Below are positions 16,194 through 25,013 of a stretch of DNA of 64,000 bases, one piece after another. The position numbers were made by a program, and so were the translations under genes. The stretch lies in contig CAJMLV010000003.1 of NCBI GenBank assembly GCA_905214345.1, positions 50,116 to 114,115 of the forward strand, read 5' to 3'. The notes under the pieces are model-generated. The model was not told the DNA's origin. It worked only from the letters and a program-made list of their open reading frames with translations, and did not search any database. The stretch comes from an uncultured bacterium. Lineage in GTDB: Bacteria > Bacillota > Clostridia > Oscillospirales > Ruminococcaceae. Positions within the stretch are counted from its first letter, which is position 1. Every line of letters starts with the position of its first letter.

Positions 16194-18032
16194 TCAAACC
16201 TCCGGATTGTTGTCGTCCCACTCGTCCTGCTTCCAGGCGTCGTTGTCCCAGGCGCCGGTACCCCAGTCATCCGCGGAGGCTTCATCCGCTTTCTGCAGGG
16301 CGCGGCGGCGCAGCAGCAGAAGGGCGGCGCCTGCGGCCAGGATGGCAGCGGGGATCAGGATCAGCAAAGGCAGGGGAAGGGGCAGTTTGCCTTCCTCCTC
16401 CGGCATGTCGAATTCCGGCTCCAACGCGGCCTCGGAGGCGGTCAGCTCCACCGGGAACTCCAGGGTCCGGGGCTGCAGGTTGGGGTCCTCGTAGCTGACC
16501 TTCAGGGTCACCTTCAGCTTGCCTTCCCGGTTGGGGGTCAGGGCAAAGCCGATGCTGCCGTTGGACCCGGCGGCAATGTTGCCCACATACTGGGTGCGGG
16601 CGGTGGCGTCCACCCCGTCGCCCTCCACCGTGGCTTCCACGTTGCCGACTTCGGTCTTGCCGCGGTTCACATAGTTCAGGGTCAGCACACATTCTTCGCC
16701 CACGGTGCAGCTTTCGGGCGGGGTGGGGGCATTGACCTGGAAGCGGTCTTTCTGCATCACCGGCACGGCCACCTTGATCTCGGAGGTGGCGGCGGTGCGC
16801 TTGCCCCCGTCCACATACTCATACTTGAACTGCACCGTCACGGCCTGGGCGCCGCTCTTGGCGGTGGGCAGGGCCTGCAGGGGCACGCTCTGGCTCTGCT
16901 CGGCCTTGGAGGTCAGGGAATCATAATAGAAAGTGCTGGTGCCGCCGTCCAGGGCGAAGTTCTCGCCCCCATCGATGCTGGCCACCACGTTCTCCACCTT
17001 CAGGCGGCCCATGTTCTGGAACCGGAAATTCAGCTGGAACCGGGACCCGGCGGCAATGTTTTCGTTTCCGTAGCTGAAATCCCGGATGACGATGTTGGGG
17101 GTGGCGCTGTCCACCGTGGGGCCGGGGGTGGCGGAGGGCGACGCCGACAGGCTGAGCTTGTCCGAGGAAGCGGCCTGCACCAGCTGCCCGGCGCTCTCAT
17201 AGGCGTATTTCAGGTCCACCTGAATGGACTGGGAGGAGGAGACGATCTCTTTGGTGGCCTGTACCCGCAGGGTCACGCTGGTGGTTTGGCCCGGGTCCAG
17301 GTCGGGCAGCACCACGGTGCTCACATCGTTGGCGATGAGAAGGGATTCCGAAGCGCTGAAAGACGCCAGAGGCTTGACCATCTTGGTGCTGCCGGCGTTC
17401 TGGAAGGTCACCGTGATGTCGGCCGCTTCGTTGGCGCCCAGAGGTTTGCCCAGGGCGGACCGGGTCACCAGCACCGGCGGGGCGGCCTGTTCTTTCGGCC
17501 CGGGGGTGGGTTCCGGCGTGGGGGCCGGGGTGGGCGCCACGTATTCTTCCGCCTGATTCACCGTGATCTCCAGCGTCTGGGGATTGCCGCCGCCCTTGCG
17601 GGCCAGGCTCAGTTTCAGGCTGCGGCCGCTGCCGCTGTACTCCACCCCGGGGCAGGTCAGCCGCAGGGTCAGGGGCTCATCCGCGCCGGAAAGCACCTCC
17701 GCCGTAGGGGTGCAGGCGGAAAAACTGTCCACCAGCTTGCTGAAATCGAACTCCTCCGCCTTGAAATCCCGGGTCAGCAGGGCGGTGTCCTTCACCGTCA
17801 CCGCCAGGTCGGCCTTGTCCCCTTTGCGGATCACGTCCAGGCTGGAAGTATAGCTCAGGGTCAGAAAATTGGGGTCGGGCAGGGGTGTGGCTTCCGGTGC
17901 CGGGGTCTCGACGGTCTCCACCGCTGCGGCGGGCGCGGGCGGTGTGGCTTCTTCCGCAAAGGCGGGCAGGGCAGCCCCGGCGGCCAGGGTCAGGGCCAGC
18001 AGCAGGGCGGCGGATTTGTGTACCAAAGACAT
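16194..18032 (-). CDS. Secreted membrane-anchored beta-sandwich repeat protein (CARDB-like), ABC accessory
   Basis: 612 residues. Sec signal peptide (KSAALLLALTLAAGAALPAFA), Pro/Glu/Ala-rich linker, then at least three CARDB/COG1361-like beta-sandwich repeats with the recurring form 'VTFQNAGSTKM', 'FRFQNMGRLKVENV', 'LTLNYVNRGKTEVGNVEATV'. A Pro-rich TPAPTPEPTPGP spacer is internal. The C-terminus has one membrane helix (LPLLILIPAAILAAGAALLL), RRR and a short cytoplasmic tail holding four Trp-acidic repeats (DDW, GAW, DAW, DEW). It sits between the ATPase and the permease, so it should be their extracytoplasmic partner. Start 18032 has AAGGAGG upstream. Confidence 0.8.
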   Translation of the reverse strand: MSLVHKSAALLLALTLAAGAALPAFAEEATPPAPAAAVETVETPAPEATPLPDPNFLTLSYTSSLDVIRKGDKADLAVTVKDTALLTRDFKAEEFDFSKLVDSFSACTPTAEVLSGADEPLTLRLTCPGVEYSGSGRSLKLSLARKGGGNPQTLEITVNQAEEYVAPTPAPTPEPTPGPKEQAAPPVLVTRSALGKPLGANEAADITVTFQNAGSTKMVKPLASFSASESLLIANDVSTVVLPDLDPGQTTSVTLRVQATKEIVSSSQSIQVDLKYAYESAGQLVQAASSDKLSLSASPSATPGPTVDSATPNIVIRDFSYGNENIAAGSRFQLNFRFQNMGRLKVENVVASIDGGENFALDGGTSTFYYDSLTSKAEQSQSVPLQALPTAKSGAQAVTVQFKYEYVDGGKRTAATSEIKVAVPVMQKDRFQVNAPTPPESCTVGEECVLTLNYVNRGKTEVGNVEATVEGDGVDATARTQYVGNIAAGSNGSIGFALTPNREGKLKVTLKVSYEDPNLQPRTLEFPVELTASEAALEPEFDMPEEEGKLPLPLPLLILIPAAILAAGAALLLLRRRALQKADEASADDWGTGAWDNDAWKQDEWDDNNPEV

Positions 18033-18045
18033 GGAGCATCCTCCT

Positions 18046-18759
18046 TTATGAATGTCGGGTCTCATCGCTGACGATCTCACCGTCGATGAGACGCACGATG
18101 CGGTCGGCGTAGGCGGCCATCTCCGGGTCGTGGGTGACCAGGATGATGGTCTGGTGGTAGCGGCGGGCAAAGCCGCAGATCATCTCCATGATCTCCACCG
18201 TGGTTTTGGAATCCAGGTTGCCGGTGGGCTCGTCGGCAAACACCACGTCCGGCCGGGCGATGAACGCCCGGGCAATGCCGGCGCGCTGCTGCTGACCGCC
18301 GGACATCTGGCGGGGAAAGTGGTCCAGCCGGTGGGAAAGCCCCACCCGGCAGAGCATCTGGCGGGCGGCTTCCTCCCGTTCCTTGCGGGGCACGCCCCGG
18401 AACATCAGGGGCAGGGCCACGTTTTCGGTGGCGGTCAGGTTGGGCAGCAGATTGTAGGACTGGAACACAAAGCCGATGTGCCGCTGCCGGAATGCTGCCA
18501 GCTGGTTTTCGTCCAGGCGGGAAATGGGCACCCCGCCGATGCTCACCAGCCCGCGGGTGGGTTTTTCCATACCGGCCAGCTGGTTCAGAAAGGTACTTTT
18601 GCCCGAGCCGGATGTGCCGAAGATGCAGCAGATCTCGCCCCGCATGATGTTCAGGTCGATGTTTTTCAGCGCCACCACCGTTTCGTCGCCCAAAGGATAC
18701 TCCTTGCGGATGGAGCGCACCTCGATGAGCGGGCGCTTGCGCGGACAGGAATTTTGCAT
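18046..18759 (-). CDS. ABC transporter ATP-binding protein (MacB/LolD type)
   Basis: 237 residues. Walker A GTSGSGKST, Q-loop FVFQSYNLLP, signature MSGGQQQRAGIARA, Walker B VVFADEPTGNLD and switch His in LVTHDPEMA. It powers the permease at 14856. The start at 18759 is chosen because AAGGAGGAGGTG lies just upstream; the open frame reaches 18822 without an RBS. It is the first gene of the ATPase, accessory, permease operon. The two-component system at 18900-21138 lies immediately upstream on the same strand behind a terminator, a layout in which the sensor/regulator pair often controls the transporter. Confidence 0.92.
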   Translation of the reverse strand: MQNSCPRKRPLIEVRSIRKEYPLGDETVVALKNIDLNIMRGEICCIFGTSGSGKSTFLNQLAGMEKPTRGLVSIGGVPISRLDENQLAAFRQRHIGFVFQSYNLLPNLTATENVALPLMFRGVPRKEREEAARQMLCRVGLSHRLDHFPRQMSGGQQQRAGIARAFIARPDVVFADEPTGNLDSKTTVEIMEMICGFARRYHQTIILVTHDPEMAAYADRIVRLIDGEIVSDETRHS

Positions 18760-18849
18760 ACCGGTCACCTCCTCCTTGGTTGATGGGTCCAGTATACCGG
18801 GGCAACCTTGGTTCTTCCTCAACGCAACCTTAAGATTCGTAAAGGAAAA

Positions 18850-18885
18850 GCCGGGGCGGAAAAGCGTTGGCTTTTCCGCCCCGGC
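18850..18885 (-). terminator. Terminator of the two-component operon
   Basis: Perfect 15-bp stem GCCGGGGCGGAAAAG / CTTTTCCGCCCCGGC, followed on the minus strand by TTTTCCTTT. Confidence 0.88.
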
Positions 18886-18899
18886 AGGGCAGGCAGTTT

Positions 18900-20474
18900 T
18901 TATTGGGGCAAAGGCAGGCGGATGAGGAAGGCCGCGCCCTGCCCCGGGTGGTTATCCAGGGTGATGGTGCCGCCGTGGAGTTCCACCAGGCGGCGGGTGA
19001 TGGAAAGCCCCAGCCCGCTGCCGCCTCCGCTGCGGGCGTCGCTGCCCACCACAAAGGGGTCGAAGATGGCGGCGGCCCGGTCGGGAGGGATACCCTCCCC
19101 GTTGTCCGCTATGGTGAGCAGGGCTTCGCCGCCCTGGTGCCGCAGGGTCACGGTGAGCACGGTGCCCAGGCGGTTGTACCGCAGGGCATTGCCGATGAGG
19201 TTGTCCAGCGCCCGGCCCATCTGGAAGGGGTCCAGGGAACAGGGGCAGGGTTCTTCGGGGATGGACACATCCAGGGCAAACCCTGCCAGCTCGATGGCGT
19301 CGTACTGGGCGGCCAGATACTCCCGCAGGTACTCGCACAGGTCCAGCTCCCGCCGCTGCAGGCTGAACTGGGGGTGGTCCACCTTGCTGTATTCGTGGAA
19401 GGCGTTGATCAGTCCCGTCAGGGCTTCGGTGCGGCTGCGGATGGCCGCCAGATACCGCCCCTGCTCTTCCGGCGGGACCTTGCCGTCGGCCAGAGCATCC
19501 ACATACCCGGAGATCACCGTCACCGGGGTTTTCAGGTCGTGGGAGATGTTGGCGATCATCCGCTGCCGTTCCCGGTCCAGATGTTCCCGCTCCCGCTCAC
19601 TCTCGGCCAGTTTGGCGGAAAGTTCATCCAGACTGCGGCCGATGCGCTGCAGCTCCTGCACCCCGCCGCAGTCGCCCACCTCCACCCGCTGGCCCCGGGC
19701 CTGGGCGTCCAGGGCGGCCCGCAGCCGTTCCAGGGGCGGGCGCAGGCGGCGGCCCAGCCGCCAGATGAAGAAGGCCAGCGCCCCGGCGTAGAGGGGCAGG
19801 GCGGTCAGCCAGACCATCCACCCGCTGCGGCTCACCCGGGCCAGGGCTTCCTCGTCCAGAGGGCCGATGCAGATCAGCAGGGTGCGCTCCCCGCCGGCTG
19901 TTTCAAAATCATACCGGAACAGGGTGCTGCGGGCGGGGTACGCCCCGGACAGGATGGCAAACTCCTGTGGGGTGTAGGCGGTCTTGCCGGGGATGATCTC
20001 TCCGGACACCACCCGGAAATCGGCGTCCAGGGCCATGTCCCCGGTGATCTCGGTGGCGCCGTCCTCCCGGATGCGGGTGCGCAGCACCCGGTAATGCACT
20101 TCACCCCCGTCGTTCTCGGGGAAAGCATCCAAAAACTCCTCGCTGCCGTACAAACGCACACAGGCCAGCTCCCCGGCGGTCAGGGCGGGGGGCACCGTGC
20201 CCGCCCGGTACAGCTCGGCGCCGTTCTCGTCCAGCACCGCAAATCCGTCGCTGCTTCCCCGCAGGTATTTGTCCAGGGTGGTGTACTCTTCCTGTTCCAG
20301 GGCCGGGTCGCTGATGAGGGCGTCCCAGTCCACATAGGCCAGAAGCCGGTCGAACTGCCGGTCCCACAGCCAGTACACTCCGCCCGCCAGAAACAGCAGC
20401 ACCAGGGTAAACAGCAGATAATTCTTGACCAGCAGGGCGAACAGGCGGTTTTCCTTGCGCTTCTTATGCTTCAA
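18900..20474 (-). CDS. Membrane sensor histidine kinase
   Basis: 524 residues. Two membrane helices (LLFTLVLLFLAGGVYWLWDR near residues 20-40 and another around 225-250) frame an extracytoplasmic sensor of about 185 residues. A HAMP-like linker follows, then HisKA with the phospho-acceptor His in MIANISHDLKTPVTV, and HATPase_c with NLIGNALRYN, DNGEGIP and GSGLGLSI. It phosphorylates the OmpR-type regulator whose gene overlaps its start by 11 bp (20464-20474). The signal is unknown; location next to the MacB-like operon suggests antimicrobial or envelope stress. Confidence 0.92.
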   Translation of the reverse strand: MKHKKRKENRLFALLVKNYLLFTLVLLFLAGGVYWLWDRQFDRLLAYVDWDALISDPALEQEEYTTLDKYLRGSSDGFAVLDENGAELYRAGTVPPALTAGELACVRLYGSEEFLDAFPENDGGEVHYRVLRTRIREDGATEITGDMALDADFRVVSGEIIPGKTAYTPQEFAILSGAYPARSTLFRYDFETAGGERTLLICIGPLDEEALARVSRSGWMVWLTALPLYAGALAFFIWRLGRRLRPPLERLRAALDAQARGQRVEVGDCGGVQELQRIGRSLDELSAKLAESEREREHLDRERQRMIANISHDLKTPVTVISGYVDALADGKVPPEEQGRYLAAIRSRTEALTGLINAFHEYSKVDHPQFSLQRRELDLCEYLREYLAAQYDAIELAGFALDVSIPEEPCPCSLDPFQMGRALDNLIGNALRYNRLGTVLTVTLRHQGGEALLTIADNGEGIPPDRAAAIFDPFVVGSDARSGGGSGLGLSITRRLVELHGGTITLDNHPGQGAAFLIRLPLPQ

Positions 20475-21138
20475 TCTTGTACCCCAATCCCCGGATGGTG
20501 ATGATGTACCGCGGGTTCTTCGGGTCGTCCTCGATCTTTTCCCGCAGCTTGGAGATGTGCACCATCATGGTGTTGTCGCTGCTCTCAAAAAATTCCCCGG
20601 CAATGCCCTCGTACAGCTGCACCTTGGTAAAGATGCGCCCCGGCGCCCGCATGAGCTGGGCCAGGATCTTGTATTCGGTGGGGGTCAGGGCGACGGGCTG
20701 ACCGCTCTTGTACAGCTGCATGGCGGCGGTGTCCAGGGTCAGGGCGCCCACCGTCAAAGATTCCCGGCGGCTTCCTCCCGCCCGGCGCAGATGGGCTTTC
20801 AGCCGGGCCACCACCTCCATGGGGTTGAAGGGCTTGGCGATGTAGTCGTCCGCGCCCAGGTTCAGCCCCAGGATCTTGTCGTTGTCCTGGCTTTTGGCCG
20901 AAAGGATCATCACCGGGATGTCGCTGGTGCGCCGCAGCGCCCGGGTCAGCTCGTATCCGTTCATCCCCGGCATCATCACGTCCAGAATGGCGGCGTCGGG
21001 GCTTTCCCGCAGGGCAATGGCCAGGGCGGTGTCCCCGTCGGGGGCTTCCAGCACACGGAATCCCTCGCTTTCCAGATACAGACGCAGCACCGCCCGGATG
21101 TCGGCGTCGTCCTCTGCAATCAGAATGGTACAGGCCAT
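20464..21138 (-). CDS. OmpR-family response regulator
   Basis: 224 residues. Receiver domain starts MACTILIAEDDADIRAVL (acidic pocket), phospho-acceptor Asp in AAILDVMMPGMNGYE, the conserved Lys in DDYIAKPF. C-terminal winged helix (LTPTEYKILAQLMRAPGRIF; DNTMMVHISKLREKIEDDP; IITIRGLGYKIE). Start at 21138 follows AGGGGGAA; the open frame to 21198 lacks an RBS. A promoter with a consensus -35 lies at 21169-21198. First gene of the two-gene operon with the kinase. Confidence 0.93.
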   Translation of the reverse strand: MACTILIAEDDADIRAVLRLYLESEGFRVLEAPDGDTALAIALRESPDAAILDVMMPGMNGYELTRALRRTSDIPVMILSAKSQDNDKILGLNLGADDYIAKPFNPMEVVARLKAHLRRAGGSRRESLTVGALTLDTAAMQLYKSGQPVALTPTEYKILAQLMRAPGRIFTKVQLYEGIAGEFFESSDNTMMVHISKLREKIEDDPKNPRYIITIRGLGYKIEA

Positions 21139-21168
21139 GGTGTTTCCCCCTTCGCTCGTGTTTTTTTC

Positions 21169-21198
21169 AGCATACAATAGTGGGTCCGGGGCTGTCAA
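21169..21198 (-). promoter_or_regulatory. Promoter of the two-component operon
   Basis: Minus strand TTGACA (21198-21193), 18-nt spacer, TATGCT (21174-21169), 31 nt upstream of the response regulator start. Confidence 0.6.
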
Positions 21199-21288
21199 GG
21201 CAAAGGAAACGGCCTTTGTGACCTCATCACGGAAGGGCAGGGCCCGGCGCGGTATACTGTTGCCACTGTGAAATTCGGGAGGTATGTT

Positions 21289-21498
21289 ATGAAAGCCGGA
21301 ATCAAGCGGCGCAAAGCCCGGGTGGACCGCGAAGCCTGTGTGGCCTGCGGCTGCTGCGTCAAGGTCTGCCCGGTGCAGGCCATCGAGATCGTCCGGGGCG
21401 TTGCGGCCCGGGTCAACACAGACAAGTGCGTGGGCTGCGGAAAATGCGCCGCGGAGTGCCCTGCCAGTGTCATCCGCATCGAGGAGGTGGCAGGATGA
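21289..21498 (+). CDS. Small 2[4Fe-4S] ferredoxin-like protein
   Basis: 69 residues with two complete cluster motifs, CVACGCCVKVCP and CVGCGKCAAECP, each giving the C-x2-C-x2-C-x3-C pattern, and a basic N-terminus (KAGIKRRKARVDRE). It should carry low-potential electrons in the cytoplasm. The start at 21289 follows GGGAGG; an alternative start 21 nt upstream has none. Its TGA overlaps the ATG of the NapH-like membrane gene (ATGA, 21495-21498), so the two are translated together and probably form a small electron-transfer module. A TATACT at 21253-21258 is a candidate -10 but I see no good -35. Confidence 0.88.
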   Translation: MKAGIKRRKARVDREACVACGCCVKVCPVQAIEIVRGVAARVNTDKCVGCGKCAAECPASVIRIEEVAG

Positions 21499-22073
21499 AA
21501 AAACGCTGGTACGATTATCTGTGGATCGCCTCGCTGCTCTATCTGATTCTGGGATTTTTCAACATCCTGTTCGCCTGGCTGGGGCTTCTGTGCTTCTGCA
21601 TCCCGCTGATTTTCGCCCTGGTGGGCGGCAACAAGGGATACTGCAACCGCTACTGCGGCCGGGGGCAGCTGTTCGGGATGCTGGGCGGCCGGTTCGGGCT
21701 GTCCCGCAAAAAGGATATTCCCCGCTGGATGAAGAGCAAGGCCTTCCGGTATGGGTTCCTGGCCTTCTTCTTTGCCATGTTCTTCCTGATGTTGTGGAAC
21801 ACCTACCTGGTGTTTGCCGGGGCGCAGGACCTCAAGCAGGTTGTCACCCTGCTGTGGACCTTCAAGCTGCCCTGGAACTGGGCTTACCACGGCGCCCTGT
21901 TCCACCCCGGTGTGGCGCAGTTTGCCTTCGGGTTTTACAGCGTCATGCTCACCTCCACCGTGCTGGGGCTGATCACCATGGTGTTGTTCAAGCCCCGCAG
22001 CTGGTGCGTCTACTGCCCCATGGGCACCATGACCCAGCTGATCTGCAAAGCCAAAAACGGGACCGCGGTGTAA
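21495..22073 (+). CDS. NapH/NosR-like membrane 4Fe-4S protein
   Basis: 192 residues with about four membrane helices (WIASLLYLILGFFNILFAWL first). Two cysteine-containing loops stand out: NKGYCNRYCGRGQLF and the C-terminal RSWCVYCPMGTMTQLIC, the latter the 'CxxCPxG' signature of NapH/NosR/YccM polyferredoxin-type proteins. Only a few Cys are present, so it may hold one cluster or share ligands with a partner. With the small ferredoxin upstream it probably moves electrons between cytoplasmic ferredoxin and a membrane acceptor. The partner enzyme is not encoded here. Confidence 0.8.
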   Translation: MKKRWYDYLWIASLLYLILGFFNILFAWLGLLCFCIPLIFALVGGNKGYCNRYCGRGQLFGMLGGRFGLSRKKDIPRWMKSKAFRYGFLAFFFAMFFLMLWNTYLVFAGAQDLKQVVTLLWTFKLPWNWAYHGALFHPGVAQFAFGFYSVMLTSTVLGLITMVLFKPRSWCVYCPMGTMTQLICKAKNGTAV

Positions 22074-22093
22074 GCGTCCGCGGCGTTCCGAAA

Positions 22094-22135
22094 AAAGAAA
22101 AAAGGCCACTGCATCGCGGCAGTGGCCTTTTTCTT
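22094..22135. terminator. Bidirectional terminator between convergent genes
   Basis: GGCCACTGC / GCAGTGGCC stem with long A-run on the left and T-run on the right. Confidence 0.88.
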
Positions 22136-23287
22136 TTATCGGAGCGAGATCCCGAGCTCGGAAGGAAGCGCCCTCTGTTCGGCGCATCCGGCAAGGGTGG
22201 ATTCCAGGCCTTTTACAAAGATGAAGCGGTCGCCCTCCGTTTCAACATGCTCCAGCAAATCGGAGCGGACCGGGTAGATGGGATGCTCCTGGACCATGCG
22301 GACCGCCTGGATGTGCGCACTGTCGGCGCCTGGTCCGCAGACCGGGGCCTTGCCGGTCTGTACGGCCTGAATGGCATCCAACAGCTTCTGCATGTGGCTG
22401 CCGGGGTGAATGTGGCTGTAATCGAAGGGAGTGCCGTCGGCCATGACACCTTGAAAGACCGGTTCTTCGCCCCGGTAGGTGATGGTGGCGTTTTCGAATT
22501 CCAGAACGCCCACAGGACCCCAGTATTCGCTGGGAATGGGGTGGGCGGTGTAATACAGGATGGGAATTCCGGCTTGGGTATGGAACCGCAATGCCGCAAT
22601 GTCGTAGTTTTCGATGCCAGGATTGGCCCGGTACAGATCGGCCTGTACATCCCGCAGGGAGCAGGCGGTGTCCGGGGTGTTCCCCAAAAGGAAGGTCAGC
22701 ATCTGGAAATGATGGGCACAGGCATTGCTGAAGGGACTGTCAAATACCTCCCGGCCGTGGCAGGTGATGTGCCCGGCCCAGTCGTTGCGGGCGTAGTACC
22801 GGGCGCCCCGGCGAAAACCGTGGTAGACCGTAAACCCCAGAGGCTGTCCGAATCGCCCGGCCAGGATGTCCTTTTTCAGGGCCAGTACGTCCCGGCGATA
22901 ATCCAGCTGATACCCCACGGCCAGAAAACGCCCGGCTTTGCGGGAGGCTTCGGCCAGGGTGCGGGCCTCGCCCTCGGTCAGGCAGAGAGGCTTTTCGCAC
23001 AGGACATGGACACCGTGGGCAAGGCAGGTCAGGGCCATTTCGGTGTGAAAATGCACCGGTGCCACCAGAACGGCCAGGTCGGCGGTGTCATGGGCGAAAA
23101 AGCTTTCCAGATCATGGTAGACTGGCAGGCCCCGCTCCCGGATCAGGGGTACCCGTTCCGACAGGTGCGGGTCGATGTCGCATACCGCCACCAGGTCTGC
23201 GCCGGTGTCATGGATCATCATGTATTCCAGGTACAGCCTGCCGTAGCCGCCCGCGCCGGTCAGGACCACCCGAGGTCTGCTGTTCAT
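22136..23287 (-). CDS. Gfo/Idh/MocA-family dehydrogenase
   Basis: 383 residues. N-terminal Rossmann fold with VVLTGAGGYGRLYLEY (GxGxxG), acidic VCDIDPH after beta-2, and the family's catalytic Lys in CEKPLCLTEGEAR. The C-terminal alpha/beta domain follows from about residue 130. These enzymes oxidise or reduce sugars, inositols or related polyols with bound or free NAD(P). Start at 23287 follows AAGGAGGG; ATGA overlap with the preceding flavoprotein gene. Last gene of the GH38-OYE-SDR-flavoprotein-Gfo/Idh operon, so it probably acts on a sugar freed by the GH38 enzyme or on a keto derivative; the exact substrate is unknown. Confidence 0.88.
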   Translation of the reverse strand: MNSRPRVVLTGAGGYGRLYLEYMMIHDTGADLVAVCDIDPHLSERVPLIRERGLPVYHDLESFFAHDTADLAVLVAPVHFHTEMALTCLAHGVHVLCEKPLCLTEGEARTLAEASRKAGRFLAVGYQLDYRRDVLALKKDILAGRFGQPLGFTVYHGFRRGARYYARNDWAGHITCHGREVFDSPFSNACAHHFQMLTFLLGNTPDTACSLRDVQADLYRANPGIENYDIAALRFHTQAGIPILYYTAHPIPSEYWGPVGVLEFENATITYRGEEPVFQGVMADGTPFDYSHIHPGSHMQKLLDAIQAVQTGKAPVCGPGADSAHIQAVRMVQEHPIYPVRSDLLEHVETEGDRFIFVKGLESTLAGCAEQRALPSELGISLR

Positions 23288-25011
23288 GGTGATGTTCCCT
23301 CCTTGCTTTCCCGCTGGGCCCGCCAGACCCGCTCGAACCACAGATCCCGCTGGGGGATGGGCCGGGCCGGGCGCCGCCGGCAAAGGCTGCCGCGGGTCTC
23401 CAGCACCCCTTCGCCGGGGTGCTCCGTTTCGTACAGCATGGCGCGCAGAACCTGTTTCTGGACCAGCATCAGGTCCCGCAGCCGCAGCCGTTCTTCCAGA
23501 TCCGGGTCACCGAACTCAGCGGGGACGAAGGCGGCTTCCAGTTCTTCGATGCGCGCCAGAAGCCGGGCCATGCCCGCCGGGTCGCGCAGAAAGGCCCCGC
23601 AGCGGGACATGGCTTCCTGCAGTTCGACGGTAATGGTTCCGGCATCCCCGGCAGGAACAAGGGGCGTTTCCGCCGGGGGCAGGGTTTCGGGCAGGGGCCT
23701 GCGGGCACCGGCAATATGCCGTGCCGCCCGCATGGAACCCACCTGGGTGCTGTTGAGGGCGGTGCCTCCCGGCCGGTACCGGCCGAAGGTGCCCGCTGCC
23801 TCGCCGCAGACATACAGCCCGGGAATCTCGGTCTGCCAGTGGCAGTCCACCCCGATGCCGCCGTTGTGGTGCTGGGCGCAGACGCGGATCTCCAGCATCT
23901 CCCGCTCCAGGTCGATGCCGTGGTCGGCATACAGCCGGATGGCCGGGGCGTTGATGGCCCGCAGACGCCGGATGGGGGTGTCCTGCAAAGCGCCGCAGCG
24001 GGTCAGATACTCCCGGGCTTCGCTGCCCAGAAGGTCGGGGGACCAGTCCCCGGGGTTCCGGCGGTAATCCAGAAACACCCGCCGTCCCAGGTCGGTCTGC
24101 TCTTTTACCAGAATGTCGATGCGGGAGGAACCGTTGATTTTGGCAGGGTCAAAGGGCCACTGGTACCCTTTCAGGAAGGTCAGGTCCAGCACCTGGTCGG
24201 GGGAGAGGGATTCCCGCAGAAACTCCCGCTCCACGCCGTTCCGGTCCACCGATACATACCGGGGAATGGCCTGCTGGTAGCTGCCGGACACATTCCACCG
24301 GAACCCCACCGATGCCAGCCCGTACTGCCAGCAGGGCAGGTTGACGCCGGTGCAGCCCGCCGCAAAGGCCAGGCCGCTCATACCGAACTGGCTTTCGGGG
24401 TAGACCCGGTGGGCATAGATGCCCGCGGGGCCGCCTGTGGCCAGGATCACATTGGCGCACCGCACCCGCAGGGGCTGCCGGGTGATGCGGTCCAGACACA
24501 GCAGACCGCACACGCCCCGGCTGTCGGTTAAAACCTGAAAAACCAGGGTGTTGTCCAGCACCGGCACGCCCCGGGCACGGACGCTGGCTTCCAGCGCTTC
24601 GGTCATGTACCGGCTGGTCAGCGGTCCGGCGGAGGTGGCGCGGCGGCGCAGGTCGTGGTCGGTCTGGTAGCCCACATATTCCCCCATCTCGTTGGCGGGA
24701 AAGGGGACCCCCAGCTGCAGCAGCCGGAAAAAGCACTGGGCAGAGCCGGCGGCTTCACACAGGGCGATGTCCCCGTCCACATCGGGGTGATGGAGGGACC
24801 GGGCCATCTCGCCCACGCTGTCCCCTTCGTCCCCCGCCAGGGAAAGCTTGTAATAGGTCTGTTTGTCGCTGCCGGTGTTGCGGGAGGTGCCGCAGTTCAT
24901 CCCTTCGGTGATGAGCAGGACCTCCTGCCCCAGGGCAGCCAGCCAGTCGGCGGCGTTCAGGCCCGCGCAGCCGGACCCCACCACCGCCGTCGCGGCAGTG
25001 ATTTCTTTCAC
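23284..25011 (-). CDS. FAD-dependent oxidoreductase, fumarate reductase/SDH flavoprotein family
   Basis: 575 residues. FAD-binding dinucleotide motif TAVVGSGCAGLNAADWLAAL at the N-terminus, a second FAD-contact region NVILATGGPAGIYAHRV, the substrate-site pattern HHNGGIGVD, and the FAD-domain end GLYVCGEAAGTFGRYRPGG. This arrangement is that of FrdA/SdhA and L-aspartate oxidase-type flavoproteins. No signal peptide or flavocytochrome domain, so cytoplasmic. GTG start at 25011, AGGAGGT 8 nt upstream; an in-frame GTG at 25017 lies too close to that site. Probably oxidises or reduces a keto/enone intermediate with the OYE and SDR partners; the substrate is not evident. Confidence 0.85.
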   Translation of the reverse strand: MKEITAATAVVGSGCAGLNAADWLAALGQEVLLITEGMNCGTSRNTGSDKQTYYKLSLAGDEGDSVGEMARSLHHPDVDGDIALCEAAGSAQCFFRLLQLGVPFPANEMGEYVGYQTDHDLRRRATSAGPLTSRYMTEALEASVRARGVPVLDNTLVFQVLTDSRGVCGLLCLDRITRQPLRVRCANVILATGGPAGIYAHRVYPESQFGMSGLAFAAGCTGVNLPCWQYGLASVGFRWNVSGSYQQAIPRYVSVDRNGVEREFLRESLSPDQVLDLTFLKGYQWPFDPAKINGSSRIDILVKEQTDLGRRVFLDYRRNPGDWSPDLLGSEAREYLTRCGALQDTPIRRLRAINAPAIRLYADHGIDLEREMLEIRVCAQHHNGGIGVDCHWQTEIPGLYVCGEAAGTFGRYRPGGTALNSTQVGSMRAARHIAGARRPLPETLPPAETPLVPAGDAGTITVELQEAMSRCGAFLRDPAGMARLLARIEELEAAFVPAEFGDPDLEERLRLRDLMLVQKQVLRAMLYETEHPGEGVLETRGSLCRRRPARPIPQRDLWFERVWRAQRESKEGTSP

Positions 25012-25013
25012 GG

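Noticed and set aside
14421..18071. Plus-strand open frame of about 1200 codons opposite the MacB-like operon
   Set aside because: Spans several genes and a terminator; His/Gly-rich shadow composition.
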